A model generated the notes under the pieces. It had not been told where the DNA came from. It saw only the letters and a list, made by a program, of their open reading frames with translations, and did no database searches. From Methylophilaceae bacterium (GTDB lineage Bacteria; Pseudomonadota; Gammaproteobacteria; Burkholderiales; Methylophilaceae), in contig JAOLWQ010000003.1 of assembly GCA_028342535.1 (NCBI GenBank), positions 62,001-126,000 of the forward strand: a stretch of DNA of 64,000 nucleotides, in the 5' to 3' direction. Within the stretch, counting starts at the first letter, position 1. Every line of letters starts with the position of its first letter. Both the position numbers and the translations under genes were made by a program. Shown here one piece after another: positions 9,172 through 17,151 of this stretch.

Positions 9172-10380
9172 TTATATGTCTTTATCTCTATTCATTGGTT
9201 TAGCTAATAAAATATGTGCATCATTAATAACCTTCTCTCTAAAGCCGCCCTCACAGTAAGCAAAGTAATAAAGCCACATTCGAATAAATTCTTGATCAAA
9301 CCCTAAAATTTCAATGTGTTTTAAATTTTTAATAAAGTTTTCTCTCCAATGCATTATTGTTGTTGCATAGTGGTCTCCAATATCCTCAACATCTCTAACA
9401 ATCATATCTGAAGATTTAGTTATACTATTTTGCAATATATTAAGAGATGGTATACAACTCCCTGGAAAAATATATTTTTGAATAAAGTCGACTGACTTTA
9501 GCGCACCATGATATTTTTGATCCCTAATAGTTATGGCTTGAATAAGAGCCATCCCATCTTCCTTTAAAAGTGAATTAACTTTGCTAAAGTACTCATCATA
9601 ATATTTATGACCAACAGCTTCAATCATCTCAATAGAAACTAACTTATCGAAACTACCTTGAAGATCGCGATAATCTTTAAAAATAACTTTAATCTTTTTA
9701 TGTAGTTTTAGTTTATTAATTTTGTTTTTAGTATATAGGAACTGCTGCTTTGAGATTGTTGTCGTGGTTACCTTACAGCCATAATTTGTAGCAGCATAAA
9801 TGGCAAAGCCGCCCCAACCAGAACCAATTTCAATAACATGGTCTGTTTTTTGCAGTTTTAATTTTTTACAAATAATTTCAAGTTTATTAATCGATGCATT
9901 ATTTAATGTATCTTTTTTACCATCATAAATTGCGGAAGAATACATCATAGTAGGATCTAGAAATTTACTAAAAAAATTGTTGCTGAGATCGTAATGTTTG
10001 GCTATATTTTGAAGACTATTTTTTTTATTATTACGTCTTAAATAGTGAAGAAATCTTAGAATAGGGCTAACTACTAAATTAAATGAGCTCTCAATACTTT
10101 CTGTTAACTTAGAATTTATAGCCATGATTCTAATAACATTGGTTAGATTGTTTGTTTCCCAAGTATTTTGGATGAAAGAATCGGCTGCACCTATAGAGCC
10201 ACCGATAAGAACATCGAAGTAAAAACTATTACTCTTAACAAAGATAGTGCTCGAAAGCTTCCTATCTTTACCAAACACGTATTTTTTTTTGTCATCGACT
10301 ATTGTTATTGATCCATACTTTATTTTTTTTAGTTGATTAAAAAAAATACTTTTGCATATTGAGTTAGAGAGTTTTTTCAT
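9172..10380 (-). CDS. Cyclopropane-fatty-acyl-phospholipid synthase family methyltransferase (long form)
   Basis: The 402-residue SAM-dependent enzyme acts on double bonds of membrane phospholipid acyl chains. I place the start at the ATG at 10380-10378 (MKKLSNSICKS), which overlaps the DUF1365 stop as ATGA; an upstream ATG at 10437 would add 19 residues inside DUF1365. The SAM-binding motif VIEIGSGWGGFA is followed by KLVSIEMIEAVGH, and YFAYCEGGF near the end is typical of Cfa proteins. It could make cyclopropane or methylated fatty acids; clusters with DUF1365 and a flavin amine oxidase have been tied to singlet-oxygen responses and to furan fatty acids in alphaproteobacteria. The exact product is not decidable here. 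Confidence 0.88.
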   Translation of the reverse strand: MKKLSNSICKSIFFNQLKKIKYGSITIVDDKKKYVFGKDRKLSSTIFVKSNSFYFDVLIGGSIGAADSFIQNTWETNNLTNVIRIMAINSKLTESIESSFNLVVSPILRFLHYLRRNNKKNSLQNIAKHYDLSNNFFSKFLDPTMMYSSAIYDGKKDTLNNASINKLEIICKKLKLQKTDHVIEIGSGWGGFAIYAATNYGCKVTTTTISKQQFLYTKNKINKLKLHKKIKVIFKDYRDLQGSFDKLVSIEMIEAVGHKYYDEYFSKVNSLLKEDGMALIQAITIRDQKYHGALKSVDFIQKYIFPGSCIPSLNILQNSITKSSDMIVRDVEDIGDHYATTIMHWRENFIKNLKHIEILGFDQEFIRMWLYYFAYCEGGFREKVINDAHILLAKPMNRDKDI

Positions 10381-11114
10381 TTTTTTGGGTGCGGGTAAAA
10401 AGGAATTCTTTTTAGGCTTAGTAAAAAAGCATTCCAATAGATTGCCAAAATTGTCCTAATAGTTGTTGGAGGAAACATTAACAGTATCTTATTTAAAGCC
10501 CAGGGCGTCCATGCTTTTCTTGTTAATCTTAAAGTAGCATTAAAATTAAAATTATTTTTTTCAAAACTGTCCATCGAGACGTATAAAAAGTCTTTTGGTT
10601 CTGTAAATTTCCAGTTATATTTTATATCCATTGGCATAAATGGAGACACATGAAATTTTTTATCAAAGTTAAAAATCTTCGTACCACCTTTCATATTATT
10701 ACAATCATGAACATAGGCATACTTCTCATTCCAAGGCGTGTTTGTGATATGGGAAACAATAGTAATTAATTTTTGTGATTTATTAAAACAGTAATAGAAA
10801 CTTACAGGATTAAAACAATACCCAAAATATTTGCCATTTGTTAGGAGAAATATTTTCCCATCAACCTCAGTACCAATTCTTTTTTTAATTAAGTCTACAA
10901 CAGATTTTTTTATCTCTTTATTATTGCTAGTGTAATAATCTAATTTATTAATTGAGCCTATATTAGTTTTATTATAACTCCAGAATATATTTTTTTTAAA
11001 TGCATTAGCTATGTGATCAAGGTCAATAAATAGCATGGTGATTGAATATTTAAAGTGATGCTTTTTTGGTATATTCCTCGTGTGTGTAATAACGCCTTTA
11101 TATATTGAATGCAT
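10377..11114 (-). CDS. DUF1365 family protein
   Basis: This 245-residue protein of the DUF1365 family has the N-terminal signature SIYKGVITHTRNIPKKHHFKY (split here as SIYKGVITHTR and KHHFKY) and the conserved GYCFNPVSFYYCF. The family function is unproven. It is almost always next to a flavin amine oxidase and a cyclopropane-synthase-like methyltransferase, exactly the arrangement here: it abuts the amine oxidase and overlaps the methyltransferase by 4 nt. A role in the same lipid modification is inferred from that context. No signal peptide is evident. Confidence 0.87.
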   Translation of the reverse strand: MHSIYKGVITHTRNIPKKHHFKYSITMLFIDLDHIANAFKKNIFWSYNKTNIGSINKLDYYTSNNKEIKKSVVDLIKKRIGTEVDGKIFLLTNGKYFGYCFNPVSFYYCFNKSQKLITIVSHITNTPWNEKYAYVHDCNNMKGGTKIFNFDKKFHVSPFMPMDIKYNWKFTEPKDFLYVSMDSFEKNNFNFNATLRLTRKAWTPWALNKILLMFPPTTIRTILAIYWNAFLLSLKRIPFYPHPKK

Positions 11115-12356
11115 TTACTTAGTAGCTTCTTTAAAGTACTTAATTGCGTTGTAGGCACTACTTATACCATCTTCATGGAAGCCATTACCCCAATATGCCC
11201 CTGCATATCCAGTCCTATTCACTCCTGAAATAATGCCGTAGCTTTTTTGAGCCTCAACTGATCTTAATGAAAACAAAGGATGGTCATAATTAATTTTCTT
11301 TATAACTTTTTCTGGATTTATATTTCCATTATCATTTAATGTTACTAATATAGTTTGTTGTGTTTTGAGATTCTGAAGAATATTCATATTATATGTAAGT
11401 GCAATTGGCATATCATCAGTAGAGTCAATATTATAATTCCAAGCCGCCCAAGTTAATTTATTATTTGGCATTATTGACTCATCAGTATGAAGCGTTACTT
11501 CATTTTTAGAGTATGGAATTGATGAAAGAACTTCTTTCTCCTGAGCTGATGGATCGATAATTAATTTTAGGGCTTCGTCACTATGGCATGCAAAAAAAAT
11601 GTAATCAAATATTTCAGTACCGTCTGAGCTCTTTATTTCCACTGAATCCTTATTTCTCTTAACAGTCTTAACTGGACAATTCAATTTAATATTTTTTTTA
11701 ATTGAAGCGGTTAGTTTTTCGACGTACTCTTTGGACCCATTAGTTACCGTTAACCATTGTGGCCTATCATTAATGTTCAACATGCCATGATTATTAAAAA
11801 ATTTAACGAAGAATACTGCTGGAAACTTAAGCATGGAATTAATATTTGATGACCAGATTGCAGAGCCCATGGGTAAGATATAGTTTTTACAAAAATAATC
11901 AGAAAAATTATTCTGTCTTAAAAAGGTTTCAAGTGATATTTCAGTTTTAGCCGATAGTAAAGTTAGCGCCACTTTATTAAATTTTATAATCTCATAAATC
12001 ATTTTTATGAATTTATAATTGAAGATATTCCTTCTTTGCGAAAACAAAGTATTTAGTGTGGTCCCATTATATTCAAAGTTTCTATCTTTTGAAAATACAC
12101 TAAAGCTCATGTCACTTTTTTCATAATGAACATTTAATTCATCTAATAGTTTTGTAAATAGAGGGTATGTTTTTTTGTTGAACACAATAAAACCAGTATC
12201 TACATTTATTTTTTTCCCCTGACTTGTAATTTCATGTGTGTGTGAATGCCCACCTAATCGATTATTTTTTTCGAAAAGGGTAATATCGTGCTCTTTTGAA
12301 AGGGTATAAGCTAAACTATTACCCGAGATTCCTGAACCCACAATCGCAATTTTCAT
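11115..12356 (-). CDS. FAD-dependent amine-oxidase-like oxidoreductase
   Basis: This 413-residue flavoprotein opens with the dinucleotide-binding motif IAIVGSGISGNSLAYTLS, then LFEKNNRLGGHSHTHEI, and closes with a flavin-contacting GYAGAYWGNGFHEDGI. It belongs to the NAD(P)-binding-Rossmann/amine oxidase group found beside DUF1365 and Cfa-like genes, and probably oxidises or isomerises an acyl chain rather than an amine. It lies 5 nt after the desaturase and directly abuts DUF1365. The substrate is inferred from neighbours only. Confidence 0.87.
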   Translation of the reverse strand: MKIAIVGSGISGNSLAYTLSKEHDITLFEKNNRLGGHSHTHEITSQGKKINVDTGFIVFNKKTYPLFTKLLDELNVHYEKSDMSFSVFSKDRNFEYNGTTLNTLFSQRRNIFNYKFIKMIYEIIKFNKVALTLLSAKTEISLETFLRQNNFSDYFCKNYILPMGSAIWSSNINSMLKFPAVFFVKFFNNHGMLNINDRPQWLTVTNGSKEYVEKLTASIKKNIKLNCPVKTVKRNKDSVEIKSSDGTEIFDYIFFACHSDEALKLIIDPSAQEKEVLSSIPYSKNEVTLHTDESIMPNNKLTWAAWNYNIDSTDDMPIALTYNMNILQNLKTQQTILVTLNDNGNINPEKVIKKINYDHPLFSLRSVEAQKSYGIISGVNRTGYAGAYWGNGFHEDGISSAYNAIKYFKEATK

Positions 12357-12361
12357 ATACT

Positions 12362-13306
12362 TTAGTGTTTAATTTTATTAGACTCTCTAATATTGTTTGA
12401 AACAGTTCTAATATCCCAAATAATCCCAAAGAAAGATAAGAGTTTAAGTAGGTAGTAGGTTAAGTCAATTTCCCACCAGTAAAAACCTTGCCTTGCGGAT
12501 CCGGGAAAATGATGATGGTTATTATGCCAGCCCTCTCCAAATGTTATCAAAGCGACAAAAAAATTATTTCGACTTGAATCCTTAGTAGCATATCTTTTTT
12601 TTCCCCATAAATGAGCAACAGAATTTACGAGAAAAGTAGCATGGTAAAGAAATATCGTTGATACAATAAACCCCCAACTTAGAAGCTGAAGACCATTTGT
12701 ATTAAGTTCTGGATATTTATTATTAATAAATTCACCAAAATAAAATAGCCCGATACAGCTAAAGATAGGAATCAGAATATCAAATCTATCCACCAACCTT
12801 AATTCCGGAAACCTCGATAATTCTTTTACAAGTTTAGTATGAGTTATAAAGTTAGCTTTTGTTAAAAACCAACCTGTATGACTCCATAAAAAACTATGTG
12901 CCTTAGGTGAGTGCTGATCTTTTTTAGTATCAGAATGCATATGATGCCCTCTATGATGAGCAGCCCACCATATGGGTCCTCTTTGAACCGCTGAAGCACC
13001 AATAATAGCAAAGATAAATTGAGCAACTCTGGTAGTTTTAAATGTTTTATGAGAAAAATATCTATGATAAAACCCGGTTATTGCGAACATCCGAACAGTA
13101 AACATTAAAAAGCAGACTAATAGTGCAAAGCTACTAAATCCTACATAAAATACAGAGATTATAGAGATATGAATTAAGAAGTAGGGGATTGCTCTTGCCC
13201 AATCAATTTGTTTGTTATGGAAGGACTTCGATAGATAGTTTTTTTCAACGATTGCGTTATCGAACCAACCAATAAAGTACTTGAGTATTTTAATTGATAT
13301 ATTCAT
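12362..13306 (-). CDS. Membrane fatty acid desaturase (acyl-CoA delta-9 type)
   Basis: The 314-residue membrane di-iron enzyme has the three histidine boxes of stearoyl-CoA-type desaturases: HRYFSH (81-86), HHRGHH (117-122) and HNNHH near residue 260, followed by FPGSARQGFYWWEIDLTYY. Several hydrophobic segments surround them. It would introduce a cis double bond into a saturated chain, supplying the unsaturated lipids on which the two methyltransferases of this operon act. It overlaps the lipocalin stop by 4 nt. Oxygen and an electron donor are required; no dedicated reductase is in the cluster. Confidence 0.92.
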   Translation of the reverse strand: MNISIKILKYFIGWFDNAIVEKNYLSKSFHNKQIDWARAIPYFLIHISIISVFYVGFSSFALLVCFLMFTVRMFAITGFYHRYFSHKTFKTTRVAQFIFAIIGASAVQRGPIWWAAHHRGHHMHSDTKKDQHSPKAHSFLWSHTGWFLTKANFITHTKLVKELSRFPELRLVDRFDILIPIFSCIGLFYFGEFINNKYPELNTNGLQLLSWGFIVSTIFLYHATFLVNSVAHLWGKKRYATKDSSRNNFFVALITFGEGWHNNHHHFPGSARQGFYWWEIDLTYYLLKLLSFFGIIWDIRTVSNNIRESNKIKH

Positions 13307-13818
13307 CGGTGCTTAGTGAATTGAAGTTTATTTTTATCATAACCCATCAGTGAAATCATATTGATAAGACTATCTAACTCCTGTTTTGGAATCGTTTTCT
13401 TTCTTGACATTAGCCACACATAATCAAGAGCATCCCTTGCGACAATAGTTGTTTGATAATTCTCATCCAAATATACAATTTTATATTGAGCCTTAATCGG
13501 CCAAATAAACTGCATACCCCATAAGGCATTATTTGAATCAGGAATAACAAACCCTTTTGGCCTGTAAGTTTTTAATGGGCCATCAAAAGAGCCTTGATTA
13601 AATGTAAATGTCGTAGCAATTGTCCCATCATCATTTAGCTTATATGATTCTATTGCGTTGAATGCATCTTTTTCAATAAATGTTGGGATATTAGCAATGA
13701 CATACCAATCACCCATGAATTTATCAATATCAACTGATTCAACCAGCTCAATTTTGTTTGTATTCATTGTGCATCCAAAAATTAAAAAAATTAAAAAAAA
13801 TGTTTTAATAACAGTCAT
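13303..13818 (-). CDS. blc: Lipocalin lipoprotein, Blc type
   Basis: This 171-residue protein has a short signal peptide ending in the lipobox LIFGC (Cys16), so the mature form is probably lipid-anchored. The lipocalin signature FMGDWYVIANIPTFIE follows, then an eight-strand pattern with YRPKGFVI and the late VWLMSRKKTI. Bacterial lipocalins of this type bind fatty acids or lysophospholipids at the outer membrane. In this operon it may carry or scavenge modified acyl chains; that is inference. It is followed by the desaturase with a 4-nt overlap. Confidence 0.88.
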   Translation of the reverse strand: MTVIKTFFLIFLIFGCTMNTNKIELVESVDIDKFMGDWYVIANIPTFIEKDAFNAIESYKLNDDGTIATTFTFNQGSFDGPLKTYRPKGFVIPDSNNALWGMQFIWPIKAQYKIVYLDENYQTTIVARDALDYVWLMSRKKTIPKQELDSLINMISLMGYDKNKLQFTKHR

Positions 13819-13831
13819 TTATATCCATTTA

Positions 13832-14452
13832 TTAAATTAGTTTATATATAAGATCACCGATAGGTGTCGGAGATTTTAGCCCTACTAAGCTCGTATTATC
13901 GTCATACCAAACATCGATTATAAATACTTCCTCCCCATCTTTATTGGCTTGGATTGTGTAATGTTGAGTGCTAATTTCTTGTCCTCGAACCTTTTTTATT
14001 TCACTACCAATATCTTTGATTGCAACATCTAGCCATTCAGCATCTTGTGAGTTCATTAATTTTTTTTGAAGTAATATTTTGGGGTTCCAATATGCAAAAG
14101 TCATAATACATTCTGGCAGAATTTTTTCTATGCCATTTGAAGATACTTCAAATTTATTATTATCTTTATCTCCTTCAACATTAAAGAGGTCACCATCGTC
14201 ATTAGTTTTACTTACAATTGATTTTAAACAATTTTCATTCCATGTTTCCTTACTGTCGTGTTCGTAAGAAAAATTCATGAACATAAAATTAAATTTAAAT
14301 TCTGCAAGGCTATGTGACTCATTACCCACTTGCTTGAATGAATGTTTTCCAATAATTTCATCATTTAAAATTACATCGAAGCTCCATTCTTTAGCAATTA
14401 AGTTACTAGAAAATAAACTAAGTAGTAGGGTTAGAATAAAGCTATATTTCAT
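13832..14452 (-). CDS. Secreted DUF6134-like protein
   Basis: This 206-residue protein has a signal peptide (MKYSFILTLLLSLFSSNLIA). The mature part starts with KEWSFDVILNDEIIGKHSF, a pattern of short beta strands reminiscent of DUF6134/DUF3108-type periplasmic proteins; the conserved end is PIGDLIYKL. I recognise the family only loosely and no catalytic residues are evident. It lies between DUF1295 and the lipocalin, 13 nt before the latter, so a periplasmic role in handling the modified lipid is plausible but unproven. Confidence 0.6.
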   Translation of the reverse strand: MKYSFILTLLLSLFSSNLIAKEWSFDVILNDEIIGKHSFKQVGNESHSLAEFKFNFMFMNFSYEHDSKETWNENCLKSIVSKTNDDGDLFNVEGDKDNNKFEVSSNGIEKILPECIMTFAYWNPKILLQKKLMNSQDAEWLDVAIKDIGSEIKKVRGQEISTQHYTIQANKDGEEVFIIDVWYDDNTSLVGLKSPTPIGDLIYKLI

Positions 14453-14482
14453 ATCTTATCAATTCCAATTTTTTATAAATAA

Positions 14483-15244
14483 CTATTTTTTCGAAGGCCA
14501 TGGGAAAAAAGCAGATGTATTTTTAATATAATTTTTATAACCAGGCCTCCTATTGACTATTGTGGACTCTAGTAGTTCAGCCCCTGATACTTTTAATAGT
14601 AATATACTCATCAGTATTGGTGAGATTATAGTAAACCAATATCCACTTCCAATCGATATTAAATAAAACCCCCACCAAACAAGAAACTCACCAAAATAAT
14701 TAGGATGCCTAGAATAGTGCCATAAACCTTGATCCATAACTTTGTTAGACTTCTTTGATAAGAATTTTTTTAATTGCTTGTCTGCAATTGTTTCGTAAAT
14801 AATACCAAATAATACTATTAATAAGCCTATTTTATCCAAAAATGAATAAGGCCTTACATCTATAAATGATGCAATCAGTGGTGCTGATATTATGGCGGCC
14901 CAAATAGCTTGCAAACCAAAAATTATATAAATACTTTTGTACTTAAAATAAGGTTCGTTATTTTTTCTAATAACTTGATAGCGAGAATCTTCGGGCTTAC
15001 CCCAGTTCCTTTGGGTTAGATGGGTTGTTAATCTAATGGCCCAAATAAAAACCATTGTGGCTATTGCTAAATGTCTAGATGAAGATGTATCCAAAGAAAC
15101 TAGACAGGTAATACTTGCTACAACAAAGAATAAACTCCACATTGAATCCACAAGATTAACATTTTTAGTAAATAAGCTTAAAATCCAGCCTATCAAAGCG
15201 AAAGTAAGTAAATTACAAAGTACTAAAATATATAAATCAATCAT
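14483..15244 (-). CDS. DUF1295 membrane protein (steroid 5-alpha-reductase-like)
   Basis: At 253 residues with about six membrane segments, the protein carries the family block LWHYSRHPNYFGEFLVWWGFY, shared with steroid 5-alpha reductases and isoprenylcysteine methyltransferases, and the tail RPGYKNYIKNTSAFFPW. I place the start at ATG 15244 (MIDLYILVL), overlapping the DUF2878 stop by 8 nt; a start at 15307 would add 21 residues inside DUF2878. The family may reduce double bonds in lipids. The neighbours suggest it acts in the same acyl-chain pathway. Confidence 0.85.
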   Translation of the reverse strand: MIDLYILVLCNLLTFALIGWILSLFTKNVNLVDSMWSLFFVVASITCLVSLDTSSSRHLAIATMVFIWAIRLTTHLTQRNWGKPEDSRYQVIRKNNEPYFKYKSIYIIFGLQAIWAAIISAPLIASFIDVRPYSFLDKIGLLIVLFGIIYETIADKQLKKFLSKKSNKVMDQGLWHYSRHPNYFGEFLVWWGFYLISIGSGYWFTIISPILMSILLLKVSGAELLESTIVNRRPGYKNYIKNTSAFFPWPSKK

Positions 15245-15749
15245 TTTTTGGTAGTTTATTTGTAATAATAATAAGAAGGGGGGTAATAATTGCCCACCCG
15301 ATTGCAATGACTATAATTGCGTTAGGGGATAGAATTGTTACTGCCTCGAGCTTTTCACCGGCTAAATATGCTAATGGCCCTCCTATTGCGCCGAATAGGG
15401 CAGATAGTTTTATTTTTTTCTTTAACCAGCTAAGGCTCGAATTAAGGGTGATTGCGAATCCCATCCATAAAACGATTATCCATAAAGGCGTTATGGAGTA
15501 AGACCATCCATGATTAGCATATAGAACCAAGCCACCTTTTAAAAGAAATCCATCAAATAGGAACCCAATTATGCTTGCTATTAATATAATCTTTAACTCA
15601 GTTTTTTTATCTTTTGTTAGATATAAATGAAATAAAATAACAATCAGTGATGCAGCCACTGCAGCATGAGTTTGATTTATTGCAGCCCCGAGGATGCAGA
15701 CAAACCAAACTAATTGAAACAATATAAAGTTTATTATTTTGTAAGTCAT
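15237..15749 (-). CDS. DUF2878 membrane protein
   Basis: The 170-residue protein has about five hydrophobic helices, including LYANHGWSYSITPLWIIVLWMGFA and GGPLAYLAGEKL (the latter with charged residues in a helix), both typical of DUF2878. The function is unknown. The family keeps company with Cfa-like methyltransferases and DUF1295, as here. It overlaps the upstream methyltransferase by 4 nt and the downstream DUF1295 gene by 8 nt, so it is translated within one operon. Confidence 0.82.
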   Translation of the reverse strand: MTYKIINFILFQLVWFVCILGAAINQTHAAVAASLIVILFHLYLTKDKKTELKIILIASIIGFLFDGFLLKGGLVLYANHGWSYSITPLWIIVLWMGFAITLNSSLSWLKKKIKLSALFGAIGGPLAYLAGEKLEAVTILSPNAIIVIAIGWAIITPLLIIITNKLPKND

Positions 15750-16792
15750 TTTTTAAATAAGTAGTGAACTACTTTCCATTCTGAGCCGTCTTTATAGCCC
15801 CATAATTCAGCACAAGACATAAAAAAAATACGCCAGCGTTGGAACCATTTTTTTGAATCATCTTCACCATAAATGTTACTTAATACTTTCATAACTTTAT
15901 TTTTATTCGTATCTATATTTTTTAACCATGCATTTGCAGTCATTTCATAATGAACACCAGACCAAGACCATTGATCAATAATTTTTATATTCTCTTGGAA
16001 AAATAATGGCAAATCCTCTGAGGGCATCATACCTCCAGAGAAAAAATATTGGCTCATCCAGTCATCATTTTCCTGAACTTCAAATAAGTAGGGTTGGCTT
16101 TTGTGCACAAATATATGCATAAAAAATAGACCATCTGGTTTAAGCCAAGAAGATATTTTTTTGAATAATTTTTTGTGGTTTCTCATATGCTCAATCATTT
16201 CAACAGATACAATCCGGTCATAGGTCGCTTTCGGATTAAATATATTTATATCTTCTGTAATTACAGATATATTTTTCAATTTTCTTTTTTTAGCTTGATC
16301 TAGTATGTATAACCTTTGAGAAGACGAGTTAGATACAGCAGTAATTGTACTTTTTGGGTATTGCTTCGCCATGTATAAGGTTAGCGATCCCCATCCACAT
16401 CCAAGTTCTAAAATATTAAGACCATTAGAAAGTTTTGCATGGTTGGATGATAGCTTTAGTGATGATAGCTCTGCCCCATCTAAATTTTTAGTTTTTTCAG
16501 ACCAGTAGCAAGAGCTATATTTTTTGTGCTTACCTAGACAATAATTATAGAATTCTGCAGGAATTTCGTAATGCTGTTCATTTGCCAATTCAGGGACGAC
16601 GGCAATAGGTGACAAATTCATTTTCTTAATAAATGTAATTTTATCCTGAATATTATCTTCGGGGTTATCTGACACAAGAGATTGAATTCTTTTTTTTAGC
16701 AGAATTCTGATACCTTGCCTAATTAAAAAATCGGGAATAAGTTTTTTTTCTGCAAGTTTTATTAAAAAGCTAATCATTTTTTTTAAATCCAA
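15746..16792 (-). CDS. Cyclopropane-synthase-family methyltransferase (short form), first gene of the lipid operon
   Basis: A 348-residue SAM-dependent methyltransferase with ILELGCGWGSLTLYMAKQYP and the downstream IVSVEMIEHMRNHKKLF block of the CMAS family. It is shorter than Cfa and its N-terminus is divergent. It is the second such enzyme in the operon, so two different methyl transfers or two substrates are likely. It heads the minus-strand run of ten tightly packed genes down to 7306; the promoter should lie in the 359-bp gap upstream. Confidence 0.82.
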   Translation of the reverse strand: MDLKKMISFLIKLAEKKLIPDFLIRQGIRILLKKRIQSLVSDNPEDNIQDKITFIKKMNLSPIAVVPELANEQHYEIPAEFYNYCLGKHKKYSSCYWSEKTKNLDGAELSSLKLSSNHAKLSNGLNILELGCGWGSLTLYMAKQYPKSTITAVSNSSSQRLYILDQAKKRKLKNISVITEDINIFNPKATYDRIVSVEMIEHMRNHKKLFKKISSWLKPDGLFFMHIFVHKSQPYLFEVQENDDWMSQYFFSGGMMPSEDLPLFFQENIKIIDQWSWSGVHYEMTANAWLKNIDTNKNKVMKVLSNIYGEDDSKKWFQRWRIFFMSCAELWGYKDGSEWKVVHYLFKK

Positions 16793-17151
16793 ATTTATGT
16801 ATTTTTTTCTGAGCCAACAAATGTAGCATAAGTTGCATTTAATTTAAATTGGCACTACATGGAGAAAAGTAAGTTAATTTACTAATATTTTACTTTGAAT
16901 AGAAAGCTTATACTTACTATCATAAAAGTATCTTGAGTGTTTCATGTTCAATTCTGTTTTATTGATTCGACTAAACTTACTTTATAGCCTTACACTGAGT
17001 ATTATTAACTAAATGTATTATACATATTTAAATATTTACTTCACTTTTCGTAAATTAACCAAGATCAGAAATTAAAACACTACAGGAAGAAGTTTTTAAT
17101 TTAAAATAACATTTTAAAAAGAGATGGCAGTTATTAAAAAATGAAAAACCA
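16793..17151. other. Divergent intergenic region between lipid operon and glycan locus
   Basis: This stretch carries no credible gene. It separates the minus-strand lipid operon from the plus-strand ABC exporter and must hold at least the promoter for the former. It is very AT-rich. I see a short self-complementary AATTTAAATT at 16840-16849 but no convincing sigma-70 or ECF-type -35/-10 pair, and no terminator. Confidence 0.5.
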
